Positions 37,381-46,928 of a stretch of DNA of 64,000 nucleotides are shown here, in pieces. The stretch is taken from NCBI GenBank assembly GCA_965217075.1, contig CBDCHC010000010.1, forward strand, positions 124,001 to 188,000, written 5' to 3'. Every line of letters starts with the position of its first letter. Positions within the stretch are counted from its first letter, which is position 1. A program made the translations under genes and the position numbers. The stretch is from CBDCHC01 sp965217075 (GTDB lineage Bacteria; Pseudomonadota; Gammaproteobacteria; PS1; Pseudothioglobaceae). Under the pieces are notes generated by a model, which was given only the letters and a program-made list of their open reading frames with translations, was not told the origin of the DNA and did not search any database.

Positions 37381-39059
37381 AAATTATAAATAAAATAGTA
37401 AAAAAACTTACAATTATAGATTTTTTTTGTGGCGCAGGTGGCTTCTCTGAAGGGTTTAGACAGCAAGGGTTCAATATTGTTCAAGGTATTGATAATTGGA
37501 AGCCAGCTATTGATACTTTTAATTATAATTTTGGTTTACAAAGTGAAACTCAAGATATGCTAAAGTTTGAAGATTTAAAATGCATAAACGCGCTACCAAA
37601 TACAGATATTATTTTAGGTAGTCCACCTTGCGTTAGCTTTTCTAGTTCTAATAAATGCGGTAAAGCAGATAAATCATTAGGCATCAATCTAATTGAGACT
37701 TTTTTAAAGATTGTTGCTGTTAAAAAATATCAGCCAAATTCTAAACTCAAAGCTTGGTTTATGGAGAATGTTACTAATTCTATCAAATACACAAAGGACA
37801 AATATACTTTTATAGATTTAAATTTGGAAAACTGGGCAAAAGAAAATAATATAAATCCATTAATGGTTGCAATTAATTTTAAAAATAGTCAGCAAGTTTT
37901 AAATTCTGCTGACTTTGGTGTTGCTCAGGCAAGAAAAAGATTATTTTCTGGTGAAGTGATAAAAACACAATCTTTCCCAAAATTGGGAAAACAACAAAAA
38001 CATAAATCAGTTAAAAATATTTTTAGATATTTTCCAAATCCACAACAACAGTTAAAACACATTGTAGATCCGAATTATAAAATAAAAATAAATAGTAAGA
38101 GCCTGATTGACCATTTTTACGACACTGGTATTTATAAATCTCATTGGGATTATTCACAGTATTGTAAAACCAACCATCCGTATATGGGAAAGATGTCATT
38201 TCCTGAAAATTTAGACAATCCTAGCAGGACGATTACTGCCACCAAATTAAACAACTCAAGAGAGGCATTAATTTACAATAGTGAAATTAAAAGGATTGGT
38301 AATGGGCAGTATAGAACGCCGACAGTTAGAGAAGCGGCGATTTTAATGAGTTTTCCAATTACTTATCAATTTATTGGACAGTCTGAAAATAGTAAATGGC
38401 GATTGGTTGGTAATGCGGTTTGTCCTTTAATTAGCAATGCAATTGCTAAAGCAACTTTAAAAGCGCTAAATTTACCTGTTTTGGAGAAGCTAATTATTGA
38501 TAAAAATCCAAATTTAGAGGATGTGGTTGATTTAAATACTTTTAAGGGAAAAATATTTGACAATCCCCCAATTCGTAAAAAAGGTTCTCGTTTTAGAAGG
38601 CACCCCTTTAAAGAAGGTAATATGACAATAGCCCTAACGAATTATTGTTTAAAAGAAAATGGGCAATCAGATAAAAAATGGCGAACAACTATAACCTATG
38701 GCACAGGAAAAAATTATAAATTACAAGAAGTTAGCAATAAGGAGCAGGCAAGAATTAAAAAATTAATTAAAACATTTGATAATGGCAACGAGTTTATAGA
38801 AAAAATACATAACGGCTTTAGTGAAAAAATTGCTTACGGCAAAGATTTACAAGATATGTATGAACAAAGTTGCTCTAACGGTAAATTACACCCTGTAGAT
38901 TTAATAGCAAAAACTAATGAATTAGTCAGCCAGTATGCTAATGGGGAGGTTGTAGATACCAAAGACATTTTTAAGCATAAAAACCAAGTGCATAAAAGGC
39001 AGTTATATGCTTTGTATACAGTAAATCAAATTACACGAATCGCTAATAAAAGGAGATAA
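37377..39059 (+). CDS. DNA (cytosine-5) methyltransferase with a C-terminal extension
   Basis: The 560-residue protein has the C5-methyltransferase motifs in order: I FFCGAGGFSEGF (residues 16-27), IV GSPPC with the catalytic Cys85, VI MENV (129-132), VIII QARKR (184-188), IX SRTITATK and X GNAVCPLI. About 200 residues follow motif X (from about 350 on) with no recognised domain. That is long for a simple type II enzyme and suggests a role in a larger complex. It is translationally coupled to tyrS and is the first of four tightly packed genes with a ParB-like protein, an SNF2 helicase and a nuclease-like protein. Confidence 0.9.
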   Translation: MKIINKIVKKLTIIDFFCGAGGFSEGFRQQGFNIVQGIDNWKPAIDTFNYNFGLQSETQDMLKFEDLKCINALPNTDIILGSPPCVSFSSSNKCGKADKSLGINLIETFLKIVAVKKYQPNSKLKAWFMENVTNSIKYTKDKYTFIDLNLENWAKENNINPLMVAINFKNSQQVLNSADFGVAQARKRLFSGEVIKTQSFPKLGKQQKHKSVKNIFRYFPNPQQQLKHIVDPNYKIKINSKSLIDHFYDTGIYKSHWDYSQYCKTNHPYMGKMSFPENLDNPSRTITATKLNNSREALIYNSEIKRIGNGQYRTPTVREAAILMSFPITYQFIGQSENSKWRLVGNAVCPLISNAIAKATLKALNLPVLEKLIIDKNPNLEDVVDLNTFKGKIFDNPPIRKKGSRFRRHPFKEGNMTIALTNYCLKENGQSDKKWRTTITYGTGKNYKLQEVSNKEQARIKKLIKTFDNGNEFIEKIHNGFSEKIAYGKDLQDMYEQSCSNGKLHPVDLIAKTNELVSQYANGEVVDTKDIFKHKNQVHKRQLYALYTVNQITRIANKRR

Positions 39060-39061
39060 CT

Positions 39062-40345
39062 ATGGATAGAAATATAAGAGAAGTAAAAATACAGGAAATT
39101 ATGAGTGCAGAAAGTAACAAAAGCGGGTCTAAAAATATTACTTACAAAGATAATACTTCAGAAATGACAGCTTATAAAATTCCAGTAGAGTATTTGATTT
39201 TTAATAAGTACAACGGTCGTATTGGCACCTTTGTCAAAACCCATGAAAAGCAATACGGTCCTATTAATGCGACTACTGAAAGTGGTGAGGAATTAATTGT
39301 TAATTTTTTATGGAAGTCCAAAGAAAGCAGAAACAAAAAAACGATGGCTGATATAAATGAATATGGACAAAAAGAGGTGGGAATTATTACCAAGGATGGC
39401 GTAATAATTGATGGCAATCGTCGTTGCATGCTCCTTAAAAAACTAGCCAAGAAAAATCATAGTAATCCAACTTATTTTAGAGCAATTGTTTTGTCAGATT
39501 CTTTTATTGATAGTCCAAAAGAAATTAGAAAGTTAGAAACTATTTACCAAATGGGAGCTGACCAGCCAGTTGATTATAACGCAATAGAAAAATATTTAAA
39601 ATGTAAGGAATTACATGAAGAAGATGATTTTACCCATGAAGAAATTGCAAAGTTTATGGGTGAAAAATCTGCGAAAATTAAAGAATACTTAAGCATATTG
39701 AAATTAATGGAGAACTATTTAAGCACTTATGGCTATGAAGGAATGTATACCAGATTAAGTGAAGAAAAAGTTGAAGGTCCATTTGTAGATATAAGAGGAT
39801 ACTTAGAAACCCAGGAATCTGGCAAAGGCATTCGAGGAAGAAACTGGCAGCCAGAAAGTGATAATATTGATGATTTAAAAAACATATATTTTGATTACAT
39901 AAGGGCTGGGTTTGGCACCCATAAGATTAGAGAGATAGGGAACCCGTCTAAAGGACAAGGATTTTTTAACCTCAAAGAGATATGGGATAATTTTACTAAA
40001 GATTATGAAGATAAAATAACACCAATTAACGATATAGAAAAATCACTTAATGATTCGGTGCAAACCAGACCAGATGAGAATATTAATGACATTATAAAAA
40101 GCAGAGATACAGACTGGAAAAATAAAGTTGAATCAAAACTCAAGGAAAATTTAGGAAAATATAAACGAAAATTAGATGATACAAATCAAGCAAATGCTCC
40201 TATGGAACTTTTACAAAGAGCTAAAAATACTTTAGAATCAATTAACACAGATTCAGAAGAGTTTGACGACAACCTTTTGGATATTGTTAAAAGTATTAAT
40301 AGTATTTTGTGGGATTTTCAACAAATTATTAAAAAAAATAAATAA
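39062..40345 (+). CDS. ParB/sulfiredoxin-like domain protein of the methyltransferase cassette
   Basis: The 427-residue protein has a ParB-like N-terminal domain: PVEYLIFNKYNGR (41-53), then GIITKDGVIIDGNRRCMLLKKL with the family's DGNRR loop (117-121). A helical segment (FTHEEIAKFMGEKSAKIKEYL) resembles a helix-turn-helix of ParB proteins, and the C-terminal third is charged and helical. ParB-like proteins bind CTP or act as nucleases or DNA-loading factors. Here it probably loads or targets the neighbouring helicase or nuclease. It starts two bases after the methyltransferase stop, with AGGAGA upstream. Confidence 0.7.
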   Translation: MDRNIREVKIQEIMSAESNKSGSKNITYKDNTSEMTAYKIPVEYLIFNKYNGRIGTFVKTHEKQYGPINATTESGEELIVNFLWKSKESRNKKTMADINEYGQKEVGIITKDGVIIDGNRRCMLLKKLAKKNHSNPTYFRAIVLSDSFIDSPKEIRKLETIYQMGADQPVDYNAIEKYLKCKELHEEDDFTHEEIAKFMGEKSAKIKEYLSILKLMENYLSTYGYEGMYTRLSEEKVEGPFVDIRGYLETQESGKGIRGRNWQPESDNIDDLKNIYFDYIRAGFGTHKIREIGNPSKGQGFFNLKEIWDNFTKDYEDKITPINDIEKSLNDSVQTRPDENINDIIKSRDTDWKNKVESKLKENLGKYKRKLDDTNQANAPMELLQRAKNTLESINTDSEEFDDNLLDIVKSINSILWDFQQIIKKNK

Positions 40346-40347
40346 GC

Positions 40348-42336
40348 ATGTTTATAGAATTGGGTGAAAGTCACTACATCTTAACCGGCAATATTGATTT
40401 AATAAAAAACAAACGCCGAGCAAAATCTAATTTTGAATCTTATGGTGCTGATTTTGATGTGAATAATAAGATTATTATTCCATTTTCAACTGAAGAGAAG
40501 CCTAATGACTTTGGAGATAAAGAGACCCAGTATAAAGCAATATTAAAATTGTTTGATAAATTCAATATTGATTTTGAAAAAACTGAGCAACTCAAAAACT
40601 TTGTAGCAAAAATAGACCAAGAAAATACTAATTTTGAAGAATTTTCATTAAAAGCGCAGAATATTCGCAATAATATTCACGCAGATAATGATTTTAAAAA
40701 ATTTACAAATGTTGTCTCTAAGAAGTTAAATAGGGAGTTATATCCACTTCAATTATTATCATCTTATCACTTAGCCTTTGCTCAAAATGCTTGTAATTTT
40801 TCAGTTCCCGGCGCAGGAAAAACTTCTACTGTTTATGGTGCTTACGGATATTTAAAAAATTTACCTGATACAGATTCAAAACATGTTGATAGGCTTTTAA
40901 TTATTTCCCCATTAGCAGCTTTTGCGCCTTGGAAGAATGAATACAAAGAATGCTTTGGAAAAAATACCTCAATAAAAGAATTGGTTGGTGTGTCTGCTAA
41001 TGACAGAAGAAACCATTTTTATTCTGATGAATATACAGAAATAACGCTTATATCTTATCAAAGCGCATCACATGAAGGCGATATCCAAGGAATTAAAGAT
41101 TTTTTGAGCAGGAATAAGGTTATGTTGGTATTAGACGAGGCTCATAGAATTAAAAATACTGAGGGTGGAAAATGGGCAGAGACAGTATTATCTATTGCTA
41201 AATATGCAAATAGCAGAGTTATATTAACAGGAACGCCAGCACCAAATGGTTATCAAGATTTATATAATCTTTATCAATTTATTTGGCCTAGCCATGATGT
41301 AATTAAATTTCCAGTCCATTTCTTGCAAACAATGTCAGAAGATTGCACGCCAAGCGGAAGACAAAATATAAAAACATTGGTAAATAGAACTTCGCCATTT
41401 TTCATTAGGATAAAAAAATCTGATTTAGGTTTGCCGGAGCCAATATATAATCAACCAATAATAGTTAAAATGAGCCAAACACAAAGACAAATATATGATT
41501 TTATTGAAAAAAAATATATTGACTCTTTTGAAAATACCGACGCCAGTTTTATGGCTAAATTAAAAAAAGCAAAATTAATTCGTTTAATGCAATGTGTGAC
41601 CAACCCTAGTTTGTTAAATAAAGCATTAGATGAGTACTTGAACGAGGAAAGCATGTCAAGCAGCTATGCTGTTGATGATAGAGACATTATGCGGCTCATA
41701 AAGTCTTATAATCCCCGACAAGAAACGCCGCCAAAGTTTATAAAAACTTTGGAAATTATAAGAGAGATAAGTAAAAAGCAAGGTGCTGATGGAAAGGTAA
41801 TTATTTGGAGTTTTTTTATTGGCAATATTCATGGATTACAAGAATATCTTAATAAAAATGGCATCCAGTCTGAATTACTATATGGTGCAATACCCGTTGA
41901 TAAAACTGAAGTAGATGTGGCTAATAGAGAAGAAATTATCAATCAATTTCATCACCCAAACTGTCCTTGCAAAGTAATTATTGCCAATCCGTTCGCAGTT
42001 GGCGAGTCTATTTCACTACACAAAGCTTGTCATAATGCTATCTATCTAGAAAAAAGTTTTAATGCTGCCATGTATATGCAGTCAAAAGATAGAATCCATA
42101 GATACGGCTTAGATAAAAATGATGTTGTTAATTATTATTATTTAATATCTGAAAATTCTATTGATCAAACAATACATGATAGAGTTTTAGAAAAAGAGCA
42201 AAGAATGCTGGATATTATAGAAAACGAAAAAATTCCGTTATTGAATATGAATATGGAAGATGTGGGCGAAAACGATGAGAACGATATCAAGGCAATAATA
42301 AGAGATTACCGTGCTAGAAAATCTATTACAACATAG
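40348..42336 (+). CDS. SNF2-family helicase/translocase of the cassette
   Basis: The 662-residue protein has an SNF2-type motor: Walker A variant GAGKTS (155-160), motif II DEAH (263-266), motif III LTGTPAP (293-299), and C-terminal motifs V-VI (ANPFAVGESISLHKA, QSKDRIHRYG at 578-587). It should use ATP to move along DNA, as do SNF2 motors in several restriction-like defence systems. It lies two bases after the ParB-like gene and overlaps the nuclease-like gene by 26 bases. An N-terminal region of about 130 residues has no assigned fold. Confidence 0.88.
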   Translation: MFIELGESHYILTGNIDLIKNKRRAKSNFESYGADFDVNNKIIIPFSTEEKPNDFGDKETQYKAILKLFDKFNIDFEKTEQLKNFVAKIDQENTNFEEFSLKAQNIRNNIHADNDFKKFTNVVSKKLNRELYPLQLLSSYHLAFAQNACNFSVPGAGKTSTVYGAYGYLKNLPDTDSKHVDRLLIISPLAAFAPWKNEYKECFGKNTSIKELVGVSANDRRNHFYSDEYTEITLISYQSASHEGDIQGIKDFLSRNKVMLVLDEAHRIKNTEGGKWAETVLSIAKYANSRVILTGTPAPNGYQDLYNLYQFIWPSHDVIKFPVHFLQTMSEDCTPSGRQNIKTLVNRTSPFFIRIKKSDLGLPEPIYNQPIIVKMSQTQRQIYDFIEKKYIDSFENTDASFMAKLKKAKLIRLMQCVTNPSLLNKALDEYLNEESMSSSYAVDDRDIMRLIKSYNPRQETPPKFIKTLEIIREISKKQGADGKVIIWSFFIGNIHGLQEYLNKNGIQSELLYGAIPVDKTEVDVANREEIINQFHHPNCPCKVIIANPFAVGESISLHKACHNAIYLEKSFNAAMYMQSKDRIHRYGLDKNDVVNYYYLISENSIDQTIHDRVLEKEQRMLDIIENEKIPLLNMNMEDVGENDENDIKAIIRDYRARKSITT

Positions 42337-43267
42337 TAATATTGGCTCTCAATCTCAGATTGCTTATATTGTTGGCTTGCTTTCTAAAGGCAATTGCTCA
42401 ATTCAAGATTTAAAAAAAGCGTGTATTTCAAAAGAATATTCTTTTAACAGTTCATTTGACGGTGTAATTTGCTTATTACAATGGCTAAGTATCATTAAAA
42501 TTGACAACTTAGTTAGTTTGCGTAGCAACTTAAATCTAGATAACTTTATTATAGATATTTGTAATTTACTATTTATACAATTGGCAAAAGAAAAACAATT
42601 ACACCGTTTTTTAAATAGTAGTAATCTTATTTTTGAGCAAAATATTTATGTTAAAAACAGCTTTATTAAGCTTAGTTTTTCACCAATAAGGAATTTTTTA
42701 ATTGGTTTAGGAATTTTTGAAAATGACAATTTAATTTATAACCAATTTATTGTTAGTAAAAATTTTTCAACATGGTTTTTTGAGGAGGTTATTCCTCTTA
42801 TTGAGAATTCCAGAATTGGGAAAAATTCTTTAGCAAGTCTTAAAAGTAAACAAAAAATACAAGAAGATATGGGGTTGAAAGCTGAAAGATTTGTTTTGTC
42901 CTATGAAAAAATAGAACGATGTAAGCATCCAAAAAGCAATAATATTAAAATTATTTCTAGCATGGATGTTAGTGCTGGTTATGATATTAAATCTTACAAA
43001 AATGATAAATCTGTTTTATTAGATAAATTCATAGAAGTAAAGTCTTACTCTAAAAATTCTCTCTATTTTTATTGGTCGAAAAATGAAATCGAAGTTGCTA
43101 AACAAGAGCAGAATAATTATTTTCTTTATTTAGTTAATAGGGATAAAATTAACAATAAGGATTATCATCCATTAATAATCCAATATCCGTATAAAAATAT
43201 TTTAAATAATAAGAATTGGCAAAAAGATTGCCAGAAGTGGAGATTTGAAAATATTAATAAAGATTAA
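42311..43267 (+). CDS. DUF3883-like protein with a PD-(D/E)XK-type nuclease motif
   Basis: The C-terminal part (from about residue 187) reads MGLKAERFVLSYEK, then SAGYDIKSY with Asp225, then DKFIEVKSYS with Glu242 and Lys244, and FYWSKNEIEVAKQEQNNYFLYLV. This is the D...ExK layout of DUF3883 and Mrr-like nucleases, so it is the likely DNA-cutting subunit. The N-terminal part is helical and may bind DNA or partners. It overlaps the helicase gene by 26 bases, showing tight coupling. No methyl-specificity domain is visible, so self-protection should come from the linked methyltransferase. Confidence 0.72.
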   Translation: MLENLLQHSNIGSQSQIAYIVGLLSKGNCSIQDLKKACISKEYSFNSSFDGVICLLQWLSIIKIDNLVSLRSNLNLDNFIIDICNLLFIQLAKEKQLHRFLNSSNLIFEQNIYVKNSFIKLSFSPIRNFLIGLGIFENDNLIYNQFIVSKNFSTWFFEEVIPLIENSRIGKNSLASLKSKQKIQEDMGLKAERFVLSYEKIERCKHPKSNNIKIISSMDVSAGYDIKSYKNDKSVLLDKFIEVKSYSKNSLYFYWSKNEIEVAKQEQNNYFLYLVNRDKINNKDYHPLIIQYPYKNILNNKNWQKDCQKWRFENINKD

Positions 43268-43337
43268 AATCAACTTAAAATAATTTAGACGCCAAAACCA
43301 ATAAAAAATACTAAAAGAGTCTAATAAAAAATGAGTT

Positions 43338-44147
43338 ATGAATAAGGTAAAAATAGAAAAAATACTTAACAGCAAAATCATAAAAAAAATTGATATTGGC
43401 ACAGGGGTTAATTCTGCTTATCAAATTACTTTAGCTAATAATAAAGTTGTGTTTGTGAAATTAGGCAATGGTTTAAATGAAGCCAAAGAATTACGATTGT
43501 TAAATGATTTTGTTAAAACGCCACAAGTGCTTTTTGTTGATGAAAAAATGCTGATTTTAGAATTTTTAACTGAAGATTATAACGCCAATGCACAAGCACA
43601 ACTCGCCGAACAACTGGCAAATTTACACAACCAAACCGATACTAATTTTGGGCTAGATTTTGATAATAAAATCGGTAGCACCCCACAAATCAATAGCCAA
43701 AATGATAATTGGGCAGAGTTTTATTGGCAACATCGTCTGCTTTATCAAATCAATTTAGCCAAAAATAATGGGTATTTAACTAAGCAAGATTATAAGTTTT
43801 TAATCGCACTTAAAACAACGGTTTATCAATTATTAGATATTAAAATTAAACCAGCTTTATTACACGGTGATTTATGGAGTGGTAATTTTTTAAGCAATAA
43901 AAATCAAGTGTATTTTATTGATAGTGCGATTTATTATGGACATAGTGAGGCAGATTTAGCACTTGGTTTTATTTTTGGTGGCTTTGATGATAAATTTTAC
44001 AAGCAATATTTTGAATTACACCCTAAACAAAATGATTTTGAAAAACGAAAATATCTGTATATGCTTTATCATTATCTAAATCATCTTAATATTTTTGGTA
44101 GCACTTATTATATTAATGTTATAAATTGTAGCAAAAAAGTTGATTAA
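43338..44147 (+). CDS. Fructosamine-3-kinase-family phosphotransferase
   Basis: The 269-residue protein has the family signatures GTGVNSAYQIT, VFVKLG, LEFLTEDY, the catalytic LLHGDLWSGNF and FIDSAIYYGHSEADLALGFIFGGF. Family members phosphorylate ketosamines formed by glycation so that they fall off proteins, or act on small metabolites. It is separated from the cassette by 70 bases and precedes tmRNA. Its base composition looks like that of tyrS and the cassette. Confidence 0.88.
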   Translation: MNKVKIEKILNSKIIKKIDIGTGVNSAYQITLANNKVVFVKLGNGLNEAKELRLLNDFVKTPQVLFVDEKMLILEFLTEDYNANAQAQLAEQLANLHNQTDTNFGLDFDNKIGSTPQINSQNDNWAEFYWQHRLLYQINLAKNNGYLTKQDYKFLIALKTTVYQLLDIKIKPALLHGDLWSGNFLSNKNQVYFIDSAIYYGHSEADLALGFIFGGFDDKFYKQYFELHPKQNDFEKRKYLYMLYHYLNHLNIFGSTYYINVINCSKKVD

Positions 44148-44180
44148 TAAAATTTTAAGGCGTAAAATTTATTGCTCTAT

Positions 44181-44528
44181 GGGGATGACATTGGTTTCGA
44201 CGGGAAACGGATACTTATAGATGCATGTCGGGGATGAAGATAACCTGTAAAATATTCTTTAAAAAAATAGTTGCAAAAAATAACAACTACGCTTTAGCTG
44301 CTTAATAGCTAACCGCCCTTAGTGGTTGTTTGCGTTGCTAAGGTAGCGGTCGATTAGTAAACTCGCTATATTGTTGTTTTTAGGGCAATTTAGTTAAACT
44401 AACTAAAATCGTCTTGATATTATCCTGTTAGTCGGGTTTTTAAGATTAAATTAATAGACTAAACTAAACATGTAGACTCTATTAGCGATGTTTTGCGGAC
44501 GCGGGTTCGACTCCCGCCATCTCCACCA
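44181..44528 (+). ncRNA. ssrA: Transfer-messenger RNA
   Basis: The RNA starts GGGGATGACATTGG and ends with a TGGTTCGACTCC-like T arm (GGGTTCGACTCCCGCC) and encoded ACCA, as a one-piece tmRNA. The tag frame starts at the GCA resume codon at 44273 and reads A-K-N-N-N-Y-A-L-A-A then TAA at 44303-44305; the YALAA tail is the usual degradation signal. It rescues stalled ribosomes together with SmpB. Confidence 0.96.
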
Positions 44529-44540
44529 ATTCATCATATT

Positions 44541-44564
44541 AGCCCGTTTTATGCGGGCTTTTTT
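44541..44564 (+). terminator. Rho-independent terminator after tmRNA
   Basis: The stem AGCCCG/CGGGCT with a seven-base loop is followed by a T tract. It begins 12 bases after the tmRNA 3' end. Confidence 0.85.
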
Positions 44565-44778
44565 ATCGCCTAAAATACTGCTATATAAGTAATAAATAAA
44601 TTATACAATCCTAGGTTATCTCTTTAACAAACTACTTTTTGTCTATTAATTAATATTTTTTACCTACTTAAATTTATTGTATAACCAGAATTTATATAAA
44701 AAATACAATGTAAGTATTATTTTTAAGCATTGTTAATATAAAATGGACAATTAATCTTATAGGGTTTATTGGCTAAAT

Positions 44779-45699
44779 ATGCAGCAATTTATTAAAAATA
44801 TAATTAAGTTATTTATAACTATAATTATATTTTATTTGTTATCACAACATGTAGATTTCAAACAATTATTCGCTATTTTGGTCAATAGCAACTTAATATT
44901 AATTAGCACTGCAATTTTACTGCAAATCATCAATACAAGCCTAACTGCCTATAGATGGCTTGATATCTCTAAAGCTTTAATGTTTAAAGAAAAAAATAGT
45001 TTTTATTTTAAAAGTTATTTTAAAGGTACATTTTTTAATCAGGTATTGCCATCAACTATAGGCGGAGATGCAATTAGAATTTTTGATTTAGTTGTTAAAG
45101 GTTATAGTAAAAAAAAATCTTTTTACAATGTATTTGTAGACAGGGCAATTGGTCTAGTGAGTATGTTGATTATGAGTTTGATAGTTTCTATATTATTTTA
45201 TGGAATATTTGCTACGAACTTTACTAACTTTATAATACTTGTAGCTACATTGGGTATTTTATGTTTTCTGTTATTATTTATAATTAATCGTATAGAGTTT
45301 TTAGCCAAAATGGTATTTATGAGCTTATTTTATAAATTATCTGCTAATTTAAATTCATTATATAAAAATAAAAAATTATTATTAAAGCATATAACTATAT
45401 CTATAGTTATACACTTTTTATCTATAATAGTGATTTATATTTTGGCACTAAGTGTTTTTACTATTAGTTTAGATTTTAAGTTTTTTTTAATTGCTATGCC
45501 TGTAGTTTTTTTGTTAAGCATCATACCTATATCCTTAGCTGGATGGGGCATTAGAGAGGGAGTGATGGTGGGAATTTTTATTTTAGTTGGTCTTGATAAA
45601 ACTAAAATTATGGCGACTAGTATTTTATATGGAATACTACTTATTATCAGCAGTTTACCCGGTGCTTATTTTTATTTAATAAACAAACAAAAATATTAA
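44779..45699 (+). CDS. Flippase-like / lysylphosphatidylglycerol-synthase-TM family membrane protein
   Basis: The 306-residue protein has about eight membrane segments and the family's conserved FNQVLPSTIGGDAIRIFDLV and SLAGWGIREGVMVGIF. Members (UPF0104, formerly the membrane half of MprF) move lipids or glycolipids across the inner membrane. It leads a run of envelope genes: a GT9 glycosyltransferase, a GT39-type transferase and a PAP2 phosphatase. A role in LPS or lipid-carrier export is likely by context. Confidence 0.82.
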   Translation: MQQFIKNIIKLFITIIIFYLLSQHVDFKQLFAILVNSNLILISTAILLQIINTSLTAYRWLDISKALMFKEKNSFYFKSYFKGTFFNQVLPSTIGGDAIRIFDLVVKGYSKKKSFYNVFVDRAIGLVSMLIMSLIVSILFYGIFATNFTNFIILVATLGILCFLLLFIINRIEFLAKMVFMSLFYKLSANLNSLYKNKKLLLKHITISIVIHFLSIIVIYILALSVFTISLDFKFFLIAMPVVFLLSIIPISLAGWGIREGVMVGIFILVGLDKTKIMATSILYGILLIISSLPGAYFYLINKQKY

Positions 45700-45707
45700 A
45701 GGTAGTT

Positions 45708-46928
45708 ATGAATATTGATACTATGAGAAATATTGATTATTATGTTGGTGTGCCACTTACATTTATAGTTACAATTATTCAAAAAGCTATTGGTATTTTT
45801 ATTACCAATAAAAAATATCTAGTAAAAAATGTATTGTTAATAGAATTATCTGAAATGGGTAGCGCTATATTAGCTGAACCAGCTATGAAAAAACTGGCAA
45901 AAAATATTAGTGGTAATTTGCATTTTGTTATTTTTAGTAAAAATAAATACTCATTACAATTATTAAAAATAATTAAACAAGATAATGTTTTTACTATAGA
46001 TGAGAGCTCTATAAAGAATCTTAGTTTTAGTACAATAAAATTTTTTTTCTGGTGTAGAAAAAAACAAATTGACTCTGTAATTGACCTAGAATTATTTTCT
46101 AGGTTTACTGCACTACTTAGTATATTTAGCGGGGCTAAAAATCGTATTGGGTTTTATGCTTTTTATAATGAAGGATTGTACAGAGGTGATTTATTAACTA
46201 AAAAAGTACCATATAATTCTCATCAACATATTGCTAAAAATTTTATTGCTCTAGCTGATGCTACAATAAATAATGAAGAAAAATTACCAGCAGTAAAAAG
46301 AGTTATTGCAGATGATGAGGTAGTGATTAGTAAATTAAATATTAGCAAAACTGAACAAAATACTATTTATAATATTATATTGCTGCACTATAAAAAATTT
46401 ATATCAAATCAACATCATATTGTGTTAATTAACGCTAATGCTTCTGATTTATTACCGCAAAGAAGATGGCAGCAAAATAACTACCAACAAGTAATAAATA
46501 AAATATTAACCTATAATAAAAATATAATTGTAGTGCTTACTGGTTCGGTTAATGAAAAGGCATCTTTAAATAATCTTTGTCTTAATGTAGATAATAAGAG
46601 GTGTATTAATTTTGCTGGAGCTATTAGTTTTTTACAATTACCCGCACTATATAGTATTAGTAAATTTATGTTAACTAATGATTCTGGCCCTGCGCATTTT
46701 GCTGCTGTTACTAATATGCATACATTTGTTATTTTTGGTCCAGAAACACCTGCTTTATATGGCTCAATTGGTTCTACAACAGCAATTTATAGCGCTATGA
46801 GTTGTAGTCCTTGTGTAAGTGCTTTTAATCACAGAAAAACCCCTTGTACTGATAATTTATGTATACAGATTATTAGCCCTGAACAGGTATTTAATATTAT
46901 CAAAGATAAATTAGATGAACTTGCTTAG
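45708..46928 (+). CDS. Glycosyltransferase family 9 (heptosyltransferase-like)
   Basis: The 406-residue protein shows GT9 features: ELSEMGSAILAEPAMKKL near the N-terminus, a sugar-nucleotide half around VLINANASDLLPQRRWQ, and the C-terminal TNDSGPAHFAAV and FGPETPALYGS. GT9 enzymes add heptose or related sugars to the LPS core. It starts eight bases after the flippase-like gene and overlaps the next gene by 14. The acceptor and sugar cannot be told from the sequence. Confidence 0.88.
   Translation: MNIDTMRNIDYYVGVPLTFIVTIIQKAIGIFITNKKYLVKNVLLIELSEMGSAILAEPAMKKLAKNISGNLHFVIFSKNKYSLQLLKIIKQDNVFTIDESSIKNLSFSTIKFFFWCRKKQIDSVIDLELFSRFTALLSIFSGAKNRIGFYAFYNEGLYRGDLLTKKVPYNSHQHIAKNFIALADATINNEEKLPAVKRVIADDEVVISKLNISKTEQNTIYNIILLHYKKFISNQHHIVLINANASDLLPQRRWQQNNYQQVINKILTYNKNIIVVLTGSVNEKASLNNLCLNVDNKRCINFAGAISFLQLPALYSISKFMLTNDSGPAHFAAVTNMHTFVIFGPETPALYGSIGSTTAIYSAMSCSPCVSAFNHRKTPCTDNLCIQIISPEQVFNIIKDKLDELA

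Noticed and set aside
37377..43267. Labelling the cassette as DISARM or BREX because it has a methyltransferase and an SNF2 helicase.
   Set aside because: The required partners (DrmA/DrmB/DrmC or PglZ/BrxC and others) are absent, and the ParB-like and DUF3883 proteins do not fit those systems.
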